Shown in pieces: positions 22,200 through 31,442 of a DNA stretch of 64,000 nucleotides. The stretch comes from Pseudomonadota bacterium (GTDB lineage Bacteria; Pseudomonadota; Alphaproteobacteria; Rhizobiales; MH13). How positions within the stretch are numbered: position 1 is the first letter of the stretch; every line of letters starts with the position of its first letter. The notes under the pieces were generated by a model. It saw nothing but the letters and a program-made list of their open reading frames with translations, did not search any database and was not told the origin of the DNA. Location: the NCBI GenBank assembly GCA_039024915.1, contig JBCCPK010000005.1, positions 326,636-390,635 on the forward strand, written 5' to 3'. The position numbers were made by a program, and so were the translations under genes.

Positions 22200-23186
22200 A
22201 TGACCGCTTTTGAAGCCATTCAGACCAAGGACCAGCGCACGCCCGGCCGGGGCCAAATCTTTGGATCGATCACCGATACCATTGGTGATACGCCGCTTGT
22301 GCGCCTCGACAAGCTTGCCAAGACGGAAGGCGTCCACGCCAATCTGATCGCCAAACTGGAGTTCTTTAATCCCATCGCGTCGGTCAAGGACCGGATCGGG
22401 GTAGCGATGCTGAACGCGCTCGATTCTCAAGGAAAGCTGAACGACGACACCGTCCTCGTAGAGCCGACCTCCGGCAACACCGGTATCGCGCTGGCGTTTG
22501 CCGCCGCGCAACGGGGCGTTCGTTTGATCCTGGTGATGCCCGAGAGCATGTCCATTGAGCGCCGCAAGATGCTCGCGCTTTTGGGTGCCGAGCTTGAACT
22601 CACCGAAGCTGCGAAGGGCATGAAGGGCGCGATCGCACGCGCCGATGAGTTGGCAGCATCTATTCCCGGAGCGATTATCCCGCAGCAGTTCGAGAACCCT
22701 GCCAACCCGCAGATACACCGCGATACGACCGCAGAGGAAATCTGGAACGATACGCGCGGCGAGATCGATATCCTGGTCTCCGGCATCGGTACCGGGGGTA
22801 CGATCACCGGCGTATCGGAAGTTCTCAAAACGCGCCTTCCGAACCTCCACGTTGTTGCGGTTGAGCCGGAAGATTCGCCCGTGCTGTCAGGTGGCAACCC
22901 TGGTCCGCATAAAATCCAAGGGATCGGCGCTGGTTTCGTGCCGGGCGTTTTGAATACCAGCGTCTACGATGAAGTTGCACAGGTCTCGAACGATGAGGCG
23001 CTCGAAGCTGCGCGCAAGATAGCGCGCCTGGAAGGTGTTCCGGTTGGAATTTCATCGGGCGCGGCGTTGGTTGCGGCGATCCGCCAAGGTCAGAAGCCAG
23101 AAAATGCGGGCAAAAACATCGTAGTGATTATCCCGAGTTTTGCCGAGCGGTACCTGTCGACAGCGCTTTTCGAAGGGCTTGCGTAA
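22200..23186 (+). CDS. cysK: Cysteine synthase (O-acetylserine sulfhydrylase)
   Basis: A PLP enzyme of 328 residues. The PLP lysine lies in [11 protein letters not shown], the substrate loop is [11 protein letters not shown], and the phosphate-binding loop is [11 protein letters not shown]. It converts O-acetylserine and sulfide to cysteine. An N-terminal extension of about 20 residues precedes the usual [13 protein letters not shown]. The ATG at 22200 was chosen because the 11 codons upstream are not family-like. It has a 194-bp upstream gap and is probably monocistronic. Confidence 0.95.
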   Translation: MTAFEAIQTKDQRTPGRGQIFGSITDTIGDTPLVRLDKLAKTEGVHANLIAKLEFFNPIASVKDRIGVAMLNALDSQGKLNDDTVLVEPTSGNTGIALAFAAAQRGVRLILVMPESMSIERRKMLALLGAELELTEAAKGMKGAIARADELAASIPGAIIPQQFENPANPQIHRDTTAEEIWNDTRGEIDILVSGIGTGGTITGVSEVLKTRLPNLHVVAVEPEDSPVLSGGNPGPHKIQGIGAGFVPGVLNTSVYDEVAQVSNDEALEAARKIARLEGVPVGISSGAALVAAIRQGQKPENAGKNIVVIIPSFAERYLSTALFEGLA

Positions 23187-23246
23187 GGTTGATGCGACCA
23201 CTTCAACCCCAATCTGGGGTTGACGCGCGATGGCCTATACGTAATT

Positions 23247-23276
23247 TTGCGATCCTACCAAGCGTAGCCGTATCAT
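23247..23276 (+). promoter_or_regulatory. Putative sigma-70 promoter for a small RNA
   Basis: TTGCGA (23247-23252) and TATCAT (23271-23276) are spaced by 18 bp. They would start transcription near 23284, just ahead of the structured segment that ends in an intrinsic terminator. Confidence 0.4.
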
Positions 23277-23283
23277 TGTAACG

Positions 23284-23427
23284 CGCTTGCGCCCTTTATG
23301 GGATGCTTTCCCGTTGAGGGAATACACAAGACGGCGTCAAGCCGCATCAGGGAGGCCGCGCGCATTTCGCGCGATGCAGCCGTTTAACTGGAAAGCCCGC
23401 GTAGCTTCTGGCTGCCGCGGGTTTTTT
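23284..23427 (+). ncRNA. Candidate small RNA of about 145 nt, family unknown
   Basis: The gap between cysK and the next gene, which lies on the opposite strand, contains a promoter-like sequence, several short hairpins (TTCCC-gttga-GGGAA near 23310, CGGC-gtcaa-GCCG, CGCGCG-cattt-CGCGCG) and a strong terminator. No ribosome site or convincing short frame is seen. The GNRA-loop motif of SRP RNA was looked for and not found, and it does not fit tmRNA. It could also be only the cysK 3' UTR, since cysK is on the same strand. Confidence 0.4.
23395..23427 (+). terminator. Rho-independent terminator
   Basis: The stem CCCGCG/CGCGGG, extended inside by AGC/GCT, is followed by six T residues. It would end the candidate small RNA or read-through from cysK. 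Confidence 0.85.
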
Positions 23428-23482
23428 ATTGTCCGATCGGGTGTGGTGACACGGTCGGAACGGCGCGCTGACCGGTGTTTAA

Positions 23483-24259
23483 TCACCCCATCTGCCCCAT
23501 CAGCCAAAAGCCTGCAGGAACCGGCGCTACGGCAACGCACACGGTGGCGATGAATGCCACGGGGCTGACAACCCGGCTCATGCCAGCGGCAAGGGCGATC
23601 CCGCCACCTCCGCCGACGAGTGTGCTACCGGGCGCGTTGATGATAAGACCGAGCGCGACGCAACGATAGCGCCATAGCGGTGCCAGCCAGCGAACATGCG
23701 CGGTACCCTCAAATGACAAGCGGCAAGCCGTGGCCTCGTCGGAGGTTGCGAGCTTTTCGGCAATTCGTGCGGCCTTCTGGAGACCGCAACCGCGTAGGAA
23801 CGTGGTAAGCGTTGCCGTCGGGACGGCCCGTCCGGTCATGTACGACACGGTCATACCGCCGACCGTTGCGCCATAGACCGCCGGGGCGACATCAGAACCG
23901 AGCAAGACAAGCAGCAACAGTCCAAGCTCTGCGCCCGGCACAAACGGGATGGCGAGCAGGAGCATGTAGGCAAGCAAAACAATCAGCAGCATCGGGTGCG
24001 CCATCAGGAACGCGGCGGCGTTTTCCTGCATCTCGATGAAGCTCGCCAGCAGGTCGATCGCGTGATGACCCGAAAAAAGCACCGCAGCGGCGATGGCTGC
24101 CAAGGCGAGAGCAAGCGCAAGCCCCTTGCCGGACGGGCGGCTATCGCCTGGGCCGCTCCGACCATCCTTGGCGTCTGTGCTGGCCTTTGCCCTTGCCGAC
24201 CCGTTGGACCGCGTGCTGTCCGATGAACTCATTGAAAAGATCATGCGCCCTGCCTCCAT
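23483..24259 (-). CDS. VTT/DedA-like integral membrane protein
   Basis: A protein of up to 258 residues with a hydrophilic N-terminus and about five hydrophobic segments ([52 protein letters not shown], and two near the C-terminus). The phrase [13 protein letters not shown] followed by a conserved glycine-rich stretch is reminiscent of VTT (TVP38/TMEM64, DedA-like) proteins, but similarity is weak. The function is unknown. The start could be any of three ATGs within the first ten codons. It is divergent from ahcY. Confidence 0.65.
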   Translation of the reverse strand: MEAGRMIFSMSSSDSTRSNGSARAKASTDAKDGRSGPGDSRPSGKGLALALALAAIAAAVLFSGHHAIDLLASFIEMQENAAAFLMAHPMLLIVLLAYMLLLAIPFVPGAELGLLLLVLLGSDVAPAVYGATVGGMTVSYMTGRAVPTATLTTFLRGCGLQKAARIAEKLATSDEATACRLSFEGTAHVRWLAPLWRYRCVALGLIINAPGSTLVGGGGGIALAAGMSRVVSPVAFIATVCVAVAPVPAGFWLMGQMG

Positions 24260-24353
24260 TTCCTGCAGGATGCGAGCGTGGGCAATGTGAGGCTGTGTTG
24301 CGGGTCACAAAACCGCCGCAACGCCCGTAAGTTGTCCCTCCATGATCATCGAC

Positions 24354-24369
24354 ATAAAGATATCTTTAT
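24354..24369. promoter_or_regulatory. Perfect 16-bp palindrome upstream of ahcY, probable SAM-cycle regulator operator
   Basis: ATAAAGATATCTTTAT is a perfect 16-bp dyad 185 bp upstream of the ahcY start. This type of site is characteristic of ArsR-family SAM-cycle regulators (SahR-like) that control ahcY and met genes in Proteobacteria; I recall the motif but cannot check it. No SAH riboswitch core was recognised in the leader. Confidence 0.55.
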
Positions 24370-24553
24370 ATCCGCATTGCATCCGTCGAGCGTCAGTGCT
24401 ACGGAGCGAGCAGGATCGGCGCATGCGCAAGGCTGCCCCGCCGGTCAAACCGTTTCGCAGACCGCGCAGCCCTGCCTTTCGAACACTGACATCCGGATTG
24501 TTAGGCGAGCCGCGGCTTCCAGAACATGCCAAGGAACCCTCAAAGGAACCCCT

Positions 24554-25945
24554 ATGACCGATTACGTCGTCGCCGATATCAACCTGGCCGATTGGGGCCG
24601 TACAGAGCTCGATATCGCCGAAACCGAAATGCCGGGCCTGATGGCCTGCCGCGATGAGTACGCTGACGCCAAGCCGCTCAAAGGCGCGCGCATCTCCGGC
24701 TCGCTTCACATGACCATCCAGACTGCGGTTTTGATCGAAACGCTTGTTGCGCTTGGTGCCGAAGTCCGCTGGGCCTCATGCAACATCTTTTCGACCCAGG
24801 ATCACGCAGCCGCCGCCATTGCTGCCAAGGGCATCCCCGTCTTTGCCAAGAAAGGCGAGTCGCTCGAGGAATATTGGGATTATTGTGACCGCATCCTCGA
24901 CTGGGGTAATGGCGAAACCTGCAACATGATCCTCGACGATGGCGGCGATGCCACCATGCTGGTTCTGCTTGGTTCCAAGGCCGAAACAGATCCTTCGGTG
25001 CTTGATAATCCGGGTAGTGAAGAGGAGGAATTCCTTTTCGCGCAGATCAAGAAGCGCCTCGCCAAGGAGCCGGGCTTCTACTCCAAATGTAAGGCAAACA
25101 TCAAAGGCGTCTCCGAAGAGACCACCACCGGTGTCATGCGCCTTTATCAGTTGCAGGAGCGCGGTGAACTGCCGTTCCCGGCCATCAACGTCAACGACTC
25201 GGTCACCAAGTCGAAATTCGACAATAAGTATGGCTGCCGAGAAAGCCTCGTGGATGCGATCCGCCGCGGTACCGATGTGATGCTTGCCGGCAAGGTTGCC
25301 ATCGTGTGTGGTTATGGCGATGTCGGCAAGGGGTCGGCAGATTCGCTTGCTGGCGCCGGTGCCCGTGTTCTGGTCACCGAGGTTGATCCGATCTGCGCCC
25401 TGCAGGCGGCCATGGACGGCTTCGAAGTCGTTACCATGGAAGATGCCGCCCCGCGGGCTGACATCGTGGTCACGGCGACCGGCAACAAGGACGTGCTGAC
25501 GGTCGACCATATGCGCGACCTCAAGGACATGGCCATCGTCTGCAACATCGGCCACTTCGACAATGAGATTCAGGTCGCGGGCCTTAAGAACTTCAAATGG
25601 AAGAACGTCAAGCCGCAGGTCGACCTCATCGAGTTCCCCGATGAAAAGCGTATGATTCTGCTGTCCGAAGGTCGTCTGGTGAACCTTGGCAACGCAACAG
25701 GTCACCCATCCTTCGTTATGTCCGCAAGCTTCGCCAACCAGACGCTGGCGCAGATCGAGCTGTGGACCCGCGGCGACCAGTACGAGAACAAGGTCTATGT
25801 CTTGCCCAAGCATCTCGATGAAAAAGTTGCCATGCTGCATCTGGGCAAACTCAACGCCGAGCTTACCAAGCTCTCCGAGGAGCAGGCCGCTTATATCGGC
25901 GTCAGCCAAAAAGGTCCGTTCAAGGGCGAGGCTTACCGCTACTAA
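24554..25945 (+). CDS. ahcY: Adenosylhomocysteinase
   Basis: A 463-residue S-adenosylhomocysteine hydrolase. [22 protein letters not shown] and [17 protein letters not shown] start the substrate domain. The NAD-binding motif is [17 protein letters not shown] (about 259-275), and GHFDNEIQV and the C-terminal [11 protein letters not shown] are conserved. It cleaves SAH to adenosine and homocysteine in the methyl cycle. The start [15 protein letters not shown] follows AAAGGAACCCCT; upstream in-frame codons are not family-like. The leader holds a palindromic operator. Confidence 0.97.
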   Translation: MTDYVVADINLADWGRTELDIAETEMPGLMACRDEYADAKPLKGARISGSLHMTIQTAVLIETLVALGAEVRWASCNIFSTQDHAAAAIAAKGIPVFAKKGESLEEYWDYCDRILDWGNGETCNMILDDGGDATMLVLLGSKAETDPSVLDNPGSEEEEFLFAQIKKRLAKEPGFYSKCKANIKGVSEETTTGVMRLYQLQERGELPFPAINVNDSVTKSKFDNKYGCRESLVDAIRRGTDVMLAGKVAIVCGYGDVGKGSADSLAGAGARVLVTEVDPICALQAAMDGFEVVTMEDAAPRADIVVTATGNKDVLTVDHMRDLKDMAIVCNIGHFDNEIQVAGLKNFKWKNVKPQVDLIEFPDEKRMILLSEGRLVNLGNATGHPSFVMSASFANQTLAQIELWTRGDQYENKVYVLPKHLDEKVAMLHLGKLNAELTKLSEEQAAYIGVSQKGPFKGEAYRY

Positions 25946-25981
25946 AGCTGCGGCTTTGCCCAGATATTGAGGCCCAAGACG

Positions 25982-26015
25982 AGGGCGGCCACGAAATGTC
26001 GTGGGCGCCCTTTTT
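25982..26015 (+). terminator. Rho-independent terminator of ahcY
   Basis: AGGGCG-G-CCACGA pairs with TCGTGG-G-CGCCCT across an AATG loop, with one internal mismatch, followed by TTTTT. It lies 37 bp beyond the ahcY stop. Confidence 0.9.
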
Positions 26016-26404
26016 GTCTTTCTGAAGCCTCGACGGAGGATTGCCACTGGCACGATATGACAAGGAAGGCGCTGCGCGGTCCTTTACCATCCACTGTCCT
26101 CAAAATGCTGTGTGACTTTTGAATCAGCATTCTCAATGTTGCCGTTTCGTTCACTTTCATCGCGACTCCGCGTCCCTCTATGGTGCCGGTGATTCGGTGC
26201 GCCGGTCCCGCGTATTCGGGCCGCCACCCTCAGCGCTCGCTCGCGCTGTGCTCCGCCGCTTCCCATCTGCGTCTTGCGTGGGTTCGGGAAAGCGGCAGTT
26301 TCAACGTTTCAAGTGCGTCATTGTTCGGCCCCACTGTCCTCGCTTGTGGATGAGGCGGAGCCGCGGGAATCAACACGAGTTTGGGCGGGCAGGAGCATGT
26401 GCAC
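26016..26404. other. Gene-free leader region of divL
   Basis: After the ahcY terminator there are about 390 bp without a convincing gene. It presumably contains the promoter of the divL-tsaE/amgK-murU-addBA run. I see one GAATC (GANTC) site near 26120 but no CtrA-type TTAA-N7-TTAA box. Confidence 0.4.
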
Positions 26405-29017
26405 GTGACGGAGCGGTATGGCGCACATGAACGGCCTTGCGACTACACGCTGAAACCGGGCGTGTCTGCTGCCTCCGGGCCACGCGCTGTTTCGCTCCTC
26501 AGCTTCCCGTTCAAGCCTGCCTTTGCAAGCGCCGGGCTTGTGTTGGGGACCGCGAGCGCTCACGCCCAGACGGCGTTGCCCGCTCAAGCATCGGTACAGG
26601 GTCTTATCGATGGCGTATCGGCACCAACACTGATTGTCGCCTCCTCCGTTGTGGCCGGTGTTTGCATGGTCGCGCTGACGGGCATGGTCCTTGCGCTTGC
26701 GGCGCTGCGCAGGCTGACCCGTAAGACCGCGGACGTTCAGCAGGCAGCAAGTGTCTTGCGCAACGACCTCGACTTGGCAGAAGCAATGGTGGAAACGTCC
26801 GGCGATGGTCTGCTGGAACTCGTGGACGATGGCGCGCTGCGCGTTGTGCACGGTCCGGTCGATCGCACCGCGCTTCCGGCCGACCCTGCCGTTCTGCGTG
26901 ATTTCTCCCGCTGGATCGAGCCCGCGGACGGCCGAGCCTTGCGGGATGCTATCGCCGAACTTCGCGGTTCGGGCAAAGGTTTCAGCACTGACGCGCGGAC
27001 CCTGTCAGGAACATTAATCCACGCCGAAGGGCGGCCCGTCGGAGCGCGGCTTGTTGTGCGGTTGCGCGATCTTTCGCGGCTCCAGCGTGACTTTGCGGAG
27101 GCGCTGCATCTGAGCGCCAATCTTGAGGCGGAAAGCCAGCGGCTCAAGCAGCTTCTGAACGCGGTTGATTTTCCCATATGGACGGCAGATGCGTCCGGGC
27201 TTGTTTCCTGGTCTAACGAGGCCTTCAAGGCTCGTGGCGCAGGCACCGATGGCAATTCAAGCGGCTTGGTCAAGGCGCATGCGGTCGTCGGCCAACAGGC
27301 GCAATGGTCAGATGTCGAGGCGATGCATGCCGACGGGCAGGCCCTTGTTCAAATCACCCCGCCTGTCCCCGGCGGTCGCGACGAATTGGGTGATGTCGAA
27401 CCGGCGGGCGATCAGCTTGTTCATCTTCGCCTCGACGGTGGTGACGGCAGCGTTCTGACCGCTGGCTTCGCGCGGCCCGTCTCCGAGAAAGCGCGCTTTG
27501 AGACTGCCCTTGAGCAGGTTCACCGCAATCAAGCGCAGATCCTCAACACGATGCGCACAGCCGTCATTGGGTTTTCAGCGGAAAGGCATGTCAGTTTCTA
27601 CAATGAAGCCTTTGCGCAGCTGTTCGGCTTCCAGCGTCGCGTTCTCGACGAGAAACCCCATGAATCCACCGTTCTTACCTACATCAAGTCCACCCGCCAG
27701 ATGCCCGAAAGTGGCCACCATCGCGGCTGGCGAGACCCGTTTGCGGCGGTGTATCGTGCGGAGAGGCCGCTTACGGAGGACTGGGAACTGCACGATGGCC
27801 GCTATCTGCGCGTCATCCTTGCCCCCAGCGGTGACGGCGGTGCGATCTGGCTGTTTGAAAATGAAACTGAAAAGTATGATCTGACCAGCCGTTTCGCCGC
27901 TGAAACGCAAGCAAGAAAAGCCTCGCTCGAGGCGTTGCGTGAGGGCGTTGCGGTGTTTGGCTCCGACGGGTGCCTTCAGCTCATCAATCCCGCATTCGGC
28001 GCGCTTTGGAGCTTGTCGGACGGAGAAATGGCGGTTGGTAGCCATGCCAAGGTCACGACGACGCCGATCCGTGAGGCTGTGCGTGATCGCCATGTCGTCG
28101 ACCGGATCGTCGGGATGATCGGCTCGCTGGGTCATGCGCGCGAAGAGTTCTCAACGCGTATGCAGCTCACCGATGATCGTGTTGTTGATCTGCTGGTCAC
28201 GCCATTGCCGGGCGGTGCAACCATGCTGACCGCTGATGATGTGACCGCAGCGATTGCCGTTGAGGACACGCTGCGCGAATCAAATGCTGCGCTTGAGGAA
28301 GCCGCCCGGATCAAGACCGCTTTCATCAAGCATGTCTCCTACGAGCTTCGGTCGCCGCTGACCCCGATTGTTGGGTTCACCGAACTTCTTCTGACCCCTG
28401 ATACCGGGCCACTGAACGAGCGTCAGAGTGAGTATCTGGGCTACGTCCGGGCGTCGACCAACACGCTCAAGGTGCTTGTTGATTCGATCCTCGATCTCGC
28501 AACCGTTGACGCGGGCATGTTGGCGCTGTCGTTCGACAAGGTCGATCCTGATGCGTTGATCGATGAAGCCATGGCAGGCATTGAGACGCGCATCTCCGAT
28601 GGCCGTATGCACGTTGACCGCAAGCTTGATCCCTCGGTGCCACACCTTATGGGTGACCGGACACGTTTGCGCCAGGTGCTGTACAACCTGATGTCCAACG
28701 CGATCAGCTTTTCCAAACCTGGCAGCGGTATCCGTGTGCGCACGCGCGCGCTGGCGCGTGAAGATGGGCAGTGGATCGAGTTGTTGGTGATCGATCACGG
28801 CCCGGGCATGAACGCCAAGCAAGCCGCGGCAGCGTTTGAGCCTTTCGAGACCGGCAGCAACCGTCATGGAACCGGAGCCGGGCTGGGGCTGACCTTGTCG
28901 CGCGCTCTCGTCGAGCTTCACGGTGGTTCCGTGGAGTTGTGGTCTCGCGAAGGCCTGGGCACCGTCGTGCGGTGTCTTCTGCCCGGTCCCGCGCGGGTCA
29001 AGAGCGCCGCCGAATAG
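26405..29017 (+). CDS. divL: DivL-type PAS sensor kinase with tyrosine in place of the phospho-histidine
   Basis: About 870 residues: an N-terminal hydrophobic segment (near TLIVASSVVAGVCMVALTG), several PAS-like regions (about 90-580), a HisKA-like dimerisation helix and a HATPase_c domain (N box YNLMSNAISFSKPG, then VIDHGPGM and GTGAGLGLTLSRALVE). In the H box, where kinases have H-E-L-R-[ST]-P, the sequence is HVSYELRSPLTP, so the phosphorylated His is replaced by Tyr646. This is the hallmark of DivL, which modulates CckA and hence CtrA in alphaproteobacterial cell-cycle control. The proposed GTG start at 26405 has AGGAG nine bases upstream; longer starts (TTG 26381, GTG 26399) are possible. 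Confidence 0.88.
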   Translation: MTERYGAHERPCDYTLKPGVSAASGPRAVSLLSFPFKPAFASAGLVLGTASAHAQTALPAQASVQGLIDGVSAPTLIVASSVVAGVCMVALTGMVLALAALRRLTRKTADVQQAASVLRNDLDLAEAMVETSGDGLLELVDDGALRVVHGPVDRTALPADPAVLRDFSRWIEPADGRALRDAIAELRGSGKGFSTDARTLSGTLIHAEGRPVGARLVVRLRDLSRLQRDFAEALHLSANLEAESQRLKQLLNAVDFPIWTADASGLVSWSNEAFKARGAGTDGNSSGLVKAHAVVGQQAQWSDVEAMHADGQALVQITPPVPGGRDELGDVEPAGDQLVHLRLDGGDGSVLTAGFARPVSEKARFETALEQVHRNQAQILNTMRTAVIGFSAERHVSFYNEAFAQLFGFQRRVLDEKPHESTVLTYIKSTRQMPESGHHRGWRDPFAAVYRAERPLTEDWELHDGRYLRVILAPSGDGGAIWLFENETEKYDLTSRFAAETQARKASLEALREGVAVFGSDGCLQLINPAFGALWSLSDGEMAVGSHAKVTTTPIREAVRDRHVVDRIVGMIGSLGHAREEFSTRMQLTDDRVVDLLVTPLPGGATMLTADDVTAAIAVEDTLRESNAALEEAARIKTAFIKHVSYELRSPLTPIVGFTELLLTPDTGPLNERQSEYLGYVRASTNTLKVLVDSILDLATVDAGMLALSFDKVDPDALIDEAMAGIETRISDGRMHVDRKLDPSVPHLMGDRTRLRQVLYNLMSNAISFSKPGSGIRVRTRALAREDGQWIELLVIDHGPGMNAKQAAAAFEPFETGSNRHGTGAGLGLTLSRALVELHGGSVELWSREGLGTVVRCLLPGPARVKSAAE

Positions 29018-29030
29018 GGCAGGCGAGTTG

Positions 29031-30686
29031 ATGCTGTCTGTAGCTGATCGTCCACGCTTTGAATTTGACCTGCCAGACGAAGGCGCGACGGAGCGTTTCG
29101 CGCAGGATATGGCCATGGTGGCAAAGCCGGGCTGGACCATCGCCCTGCATGGCGACCTTGGGGTCGGAAAAACCAGCTTCGCCCGTGCCTTCATCCGATC
29201 GCTGGCGCGCGACCCGGTCCTGGAGGTCCCCTCGCCAACCTATACGCTGGTTCAGCCCTATTCCGAGCCCGTACCCTCCGTCATCCATGCAGACCTTTAT
29301 CGTCTCAGTGATCCCTCCGAACTGCAGGAACTGGGTCTTGATGACCCGGATGATCCTGCCATTCGGCTTATCGAGTGGCCGGATCGCGCAGGGGACGACG
29401 CGTTTGTCGGCGCACTGCACCTGACACTGTCCATTTCGCCATCCGGTGGCAGACTGGCGCGTCTTCATGGTCCTGATCCCATGCTCGAGGCGTTGGCGCA
29501 TTCCGCCCGTGTCCGGGCTTTTCTCGACGGTTCAGGCTACGCCCATGCTGACCGCGTTCGGCTTGCGGGGGACGCATCCGCCCGACGCTATGAATGCCTT
29601 GGTTGGACGCCAGACGCACCAATCGTGATGGACGCGCCGCGGCGCCCTGACGGGCCACCGGTCAGGGTCGATCTCGGTCCGGCGGGCATTGTCGAAAAGC
29701 CTTACAGCCAACTTGTTCATCTCGCCGAGGACGTGGACGCATTCATTGCAGTCGGAACCGCCCTTCGCGCTAACGGTCTGGCCGCACCCGCCATCCACGC
29801 TGCGGACCGCGATCACGGTCTGCTGGTCATCGAGAACCTTGGCAGCGACGGCGTTCTTGATTCCGACGGTAAGCCCATTGCCGAGCGCTATTGTGCTGCT
29901 GCCGATGCGCTCGCCGAGATGCATGCAAAGGACTGGCACGCTGAACTGCCGATCTCGACCGATGCGTGGCCCGGCCATGACGGTTCCAATTCGCGACAAA
30001 AACCCGGACGAGGGCTCGATGGGTCGGCCATAAGGGCGGACGTGTCGAAACCGCACCAAAAAGGCGACTGGCATACCGTGCACGCCTACGACACGGAGGT
30101 ATTTCTGACCGAGATATCGCTGTGCCCCGACTGGTACATCCGGCACCGTGCCAGCGCAGGCGCACCGATCGAAGCTTTTGATCGCCATGCGTTTTTTGCA
30201 TCGTGGCAGGCGCTTCTCGACCCCCTCGAAACGGCGCAAAGAACGCTGGTTCTCCGCGATTACCACTCGCCCAACATCATCTGGCGTGGTGAACAAGAGG
30301 GCGTTTCCTGTATTGGTATCATCGACCACCAGGACGCTTTGATGGGTCCGCCAGCTTATGACCTTGCCTCCCTGATCCATGACGCACGGGTCACCATAAG
30401 CCCAGCACTGCAGGACACTATGTTGTCTCACTACAGGACAATGCGGCAAGCGCTTGAGCATGGGTTTGATGAAACAGCTTTGAGACAATCCCTCGCGCTC
30501 ATGCAGGCCCAGCGCGGAACCAAGATTTTGGGAATCTTTGCTCGACTGAATGAGCGCGACGGCAAACCGCAATATCTGGCGCATCTGCCGCGCATCGAAA
30601 CCTATCTGCGACAAGCGCTTACCCATCCAGCCCTTGCGCCCTTGCGCCCGCATTATGAAGCGCTTCTGCCCGGCGACGTTGATTAA
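29031..30686 (+). CDS. Fusion of TsaE (t6A ATPase) with AmgK-like sugar phosphotransferase
   Basis: A 551-residue two-domain protein. Residues about 1-150 are TsaE/YjeE: Walker A GDLGVGKTSFARAFIR, SPTYTLVQPY and HADLYRLSDPSEL. TsaE is required with TsaB and TsaD for t6A tRNA modification. Residues about 160-551 are an APH-fold phosphotransferase: LVLRDYHSPNIIW (catalytic loop) and GIIDHQDALMGPPAYDLASL (metal-binding DxD-like). The best match by context is AmgK, the anomeric MurNAc/GlcNAc kinase, because a MurU-like gene overlaps its stop by one base. A stretch around NSRQKPGRGLDGSA looks like a local insertion. The fusion couples tRNA modification and cell-wall recycling genes. Confidence 0.88.
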   Translation: MLSVADRPRFEFDLPDEGATERFAQDMAMVAKPGWTIALHGDLGVGKTSFARAFIRSLARDPVLEVPSPTYTLVQPYSEPVPSVIHADLYRLSDPSELQELGLDDPDDPAIRLIEWPDRAGDDAFVGALHLTLSISPSGGRLARLHGPDPMLEALAHSARVRAFLDGSGYAHADRVRLAGDASARRYECLGWTPDAPIVMDAPRRPDGPPVRVDLGPAGIVEKPYSQLVHLAEDVDAFIAVGTALRANGLAAPAIHAADRDHGLLVIENLGSDGVLDSDGKPIAERYCAAADALAEMHAKDWHAELPISTDAWPGHDGSNSRQKPGRGLDGSAIRADVSKPHQKGDWHTVHAYDTEVFLTEISLCPDWYIRHRASAGAPIEAFDRHAFFASWQALLDPLETAQRTLVLRDYHSPNIIWRGEQEGVSCIGIIDHQDALMGPPAYDLASLIHDARVTISPALQDTMLSHYRTMRQALEHGFDETALRQSLALMQAQRGTKILGIFARLNERDGKPQYLAHLPRIETYLRQALTHPALAPLRPHYEALLPGDVD

Positions 30687-31420
30687 TGTCCAGCCAGACC
30701 ATGCCGCCTGTGATGGTTCTTGCAGCGGGTTTGGGAACCCGCATGCGCCCTTTAACCGACACAATCCCGAAGCCTTTGGTTCGCGTGGGTAACCAGACCA
30801 TGCTTGACCGTGTGCTTGATACGTTTGCGGATGCTGGCGTAACGCGAGCGGTCATCAACACCCATCATCTGCCTGACCAGATTGAAGAACACATTGCGCG
30901 GCGTCCCGCGCCCCCGACCGTGGCGATCTCTACCGAAATCAGCGAACGCCTTGAGACCGGCGGCGGCGTCAAGCGAGCGCTGCCCCTTTTGCGGAAGCAT
31001 GGCGATGTCTTTTTTACCACCAACGCCGATAGCTTCTGGGTCGGAGACGCAACCGCTTTGCGGCGGCTCCATGACACCTACGATCCCACACGCATGGACC
31101 TTCTGCTCCTGCTCTCCCGGCGCGAGCAATCCATCGGATTAGGCGGGCACCCCGGCGATTTTACGATGGATGATGAAGGGCTGCTGAGACGCCGGTCGGA
31201 GGCTCCCGCGCCCTACAACTACACCGGAACGGCCATCATGCGCGCCGATCTGTTCGAGGGCACGCCGGATACGGCGTTCTCTCTCAACCTGCTGTTCGAC
31301 CGCGCCCTCGAACGGAAGCGGCTTTTCGGCCTGCTTCTTGAAGGCTTATGGCTGACCGTTGGAACAGCCGAAGCCATTGAAACAGCTGAACTGGCGCTCG
31401 CGAAGGCTGGACACTGGTAA
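30686..31420 (+). CDS. MurU-like nucleotidyltransferase of peptidoglycan recycling
   Basis: A 244-residue nucleotidyltransferase with the N-terminal signature VLAAGLGTRMRPLTDTIPKP, the lysine-containing loop KPLVRVGNQTMLD, and the metal site NADSFW. MurU joins MurNAc-1-phosphate to UMP, making UDP-MurNAc and bypassing fosfomycin-sensitive de novo synthesis. Its ATG overlaps the TAA of the TsaE/AmgK fusion, so the kinase and uridylyltransferase steps would be translated together. Substrate specificity is inferred from the pairing; a related sugar-1-phosphate substrate remains possible. Confidence 0.83.
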   Translation: MSSQTMPPVMVLAAGLGTRMRPLTDTIPKPLVRVGNQTMLDRVLDTFADAGVTRAVINTHHLPDQIEEHIARRPAPPTVAISTEISERLETGGGVKRALPLLRKHGDVFFTTNADSFWVGDATALRRLHDTYDPTRMDLLLLLSRREQSIGLGGHPGDFTMDDEGLLRRRSEAPAPYNYTGTAIMRADLFEGTPDTAFSLNLLFDRALERKRLFGLLLEGLWLTVGTAEAIETAELALAKAGHW

Positions 31421-31442
31421 CGTCGCCCGCCACCCTGCAGCT

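Noticed and set aside
24260..24553. SAH or SAM riboswitch upstream of ahcY
   Set aside because: No conserved core sequence was recognised; a protein-type palindrome explains regulation better.
24776..26053. 425-codon minus-strand open frame over ahcY
   Set aside because: Antisense shadow of ahcY; no recognisable domain.
29532..30764. 410-codon minus-strand open frame over the TsaE/AmgK fusion
   Set aside because: Antisense shadow; the plus-strand product has intact kinase motifs.
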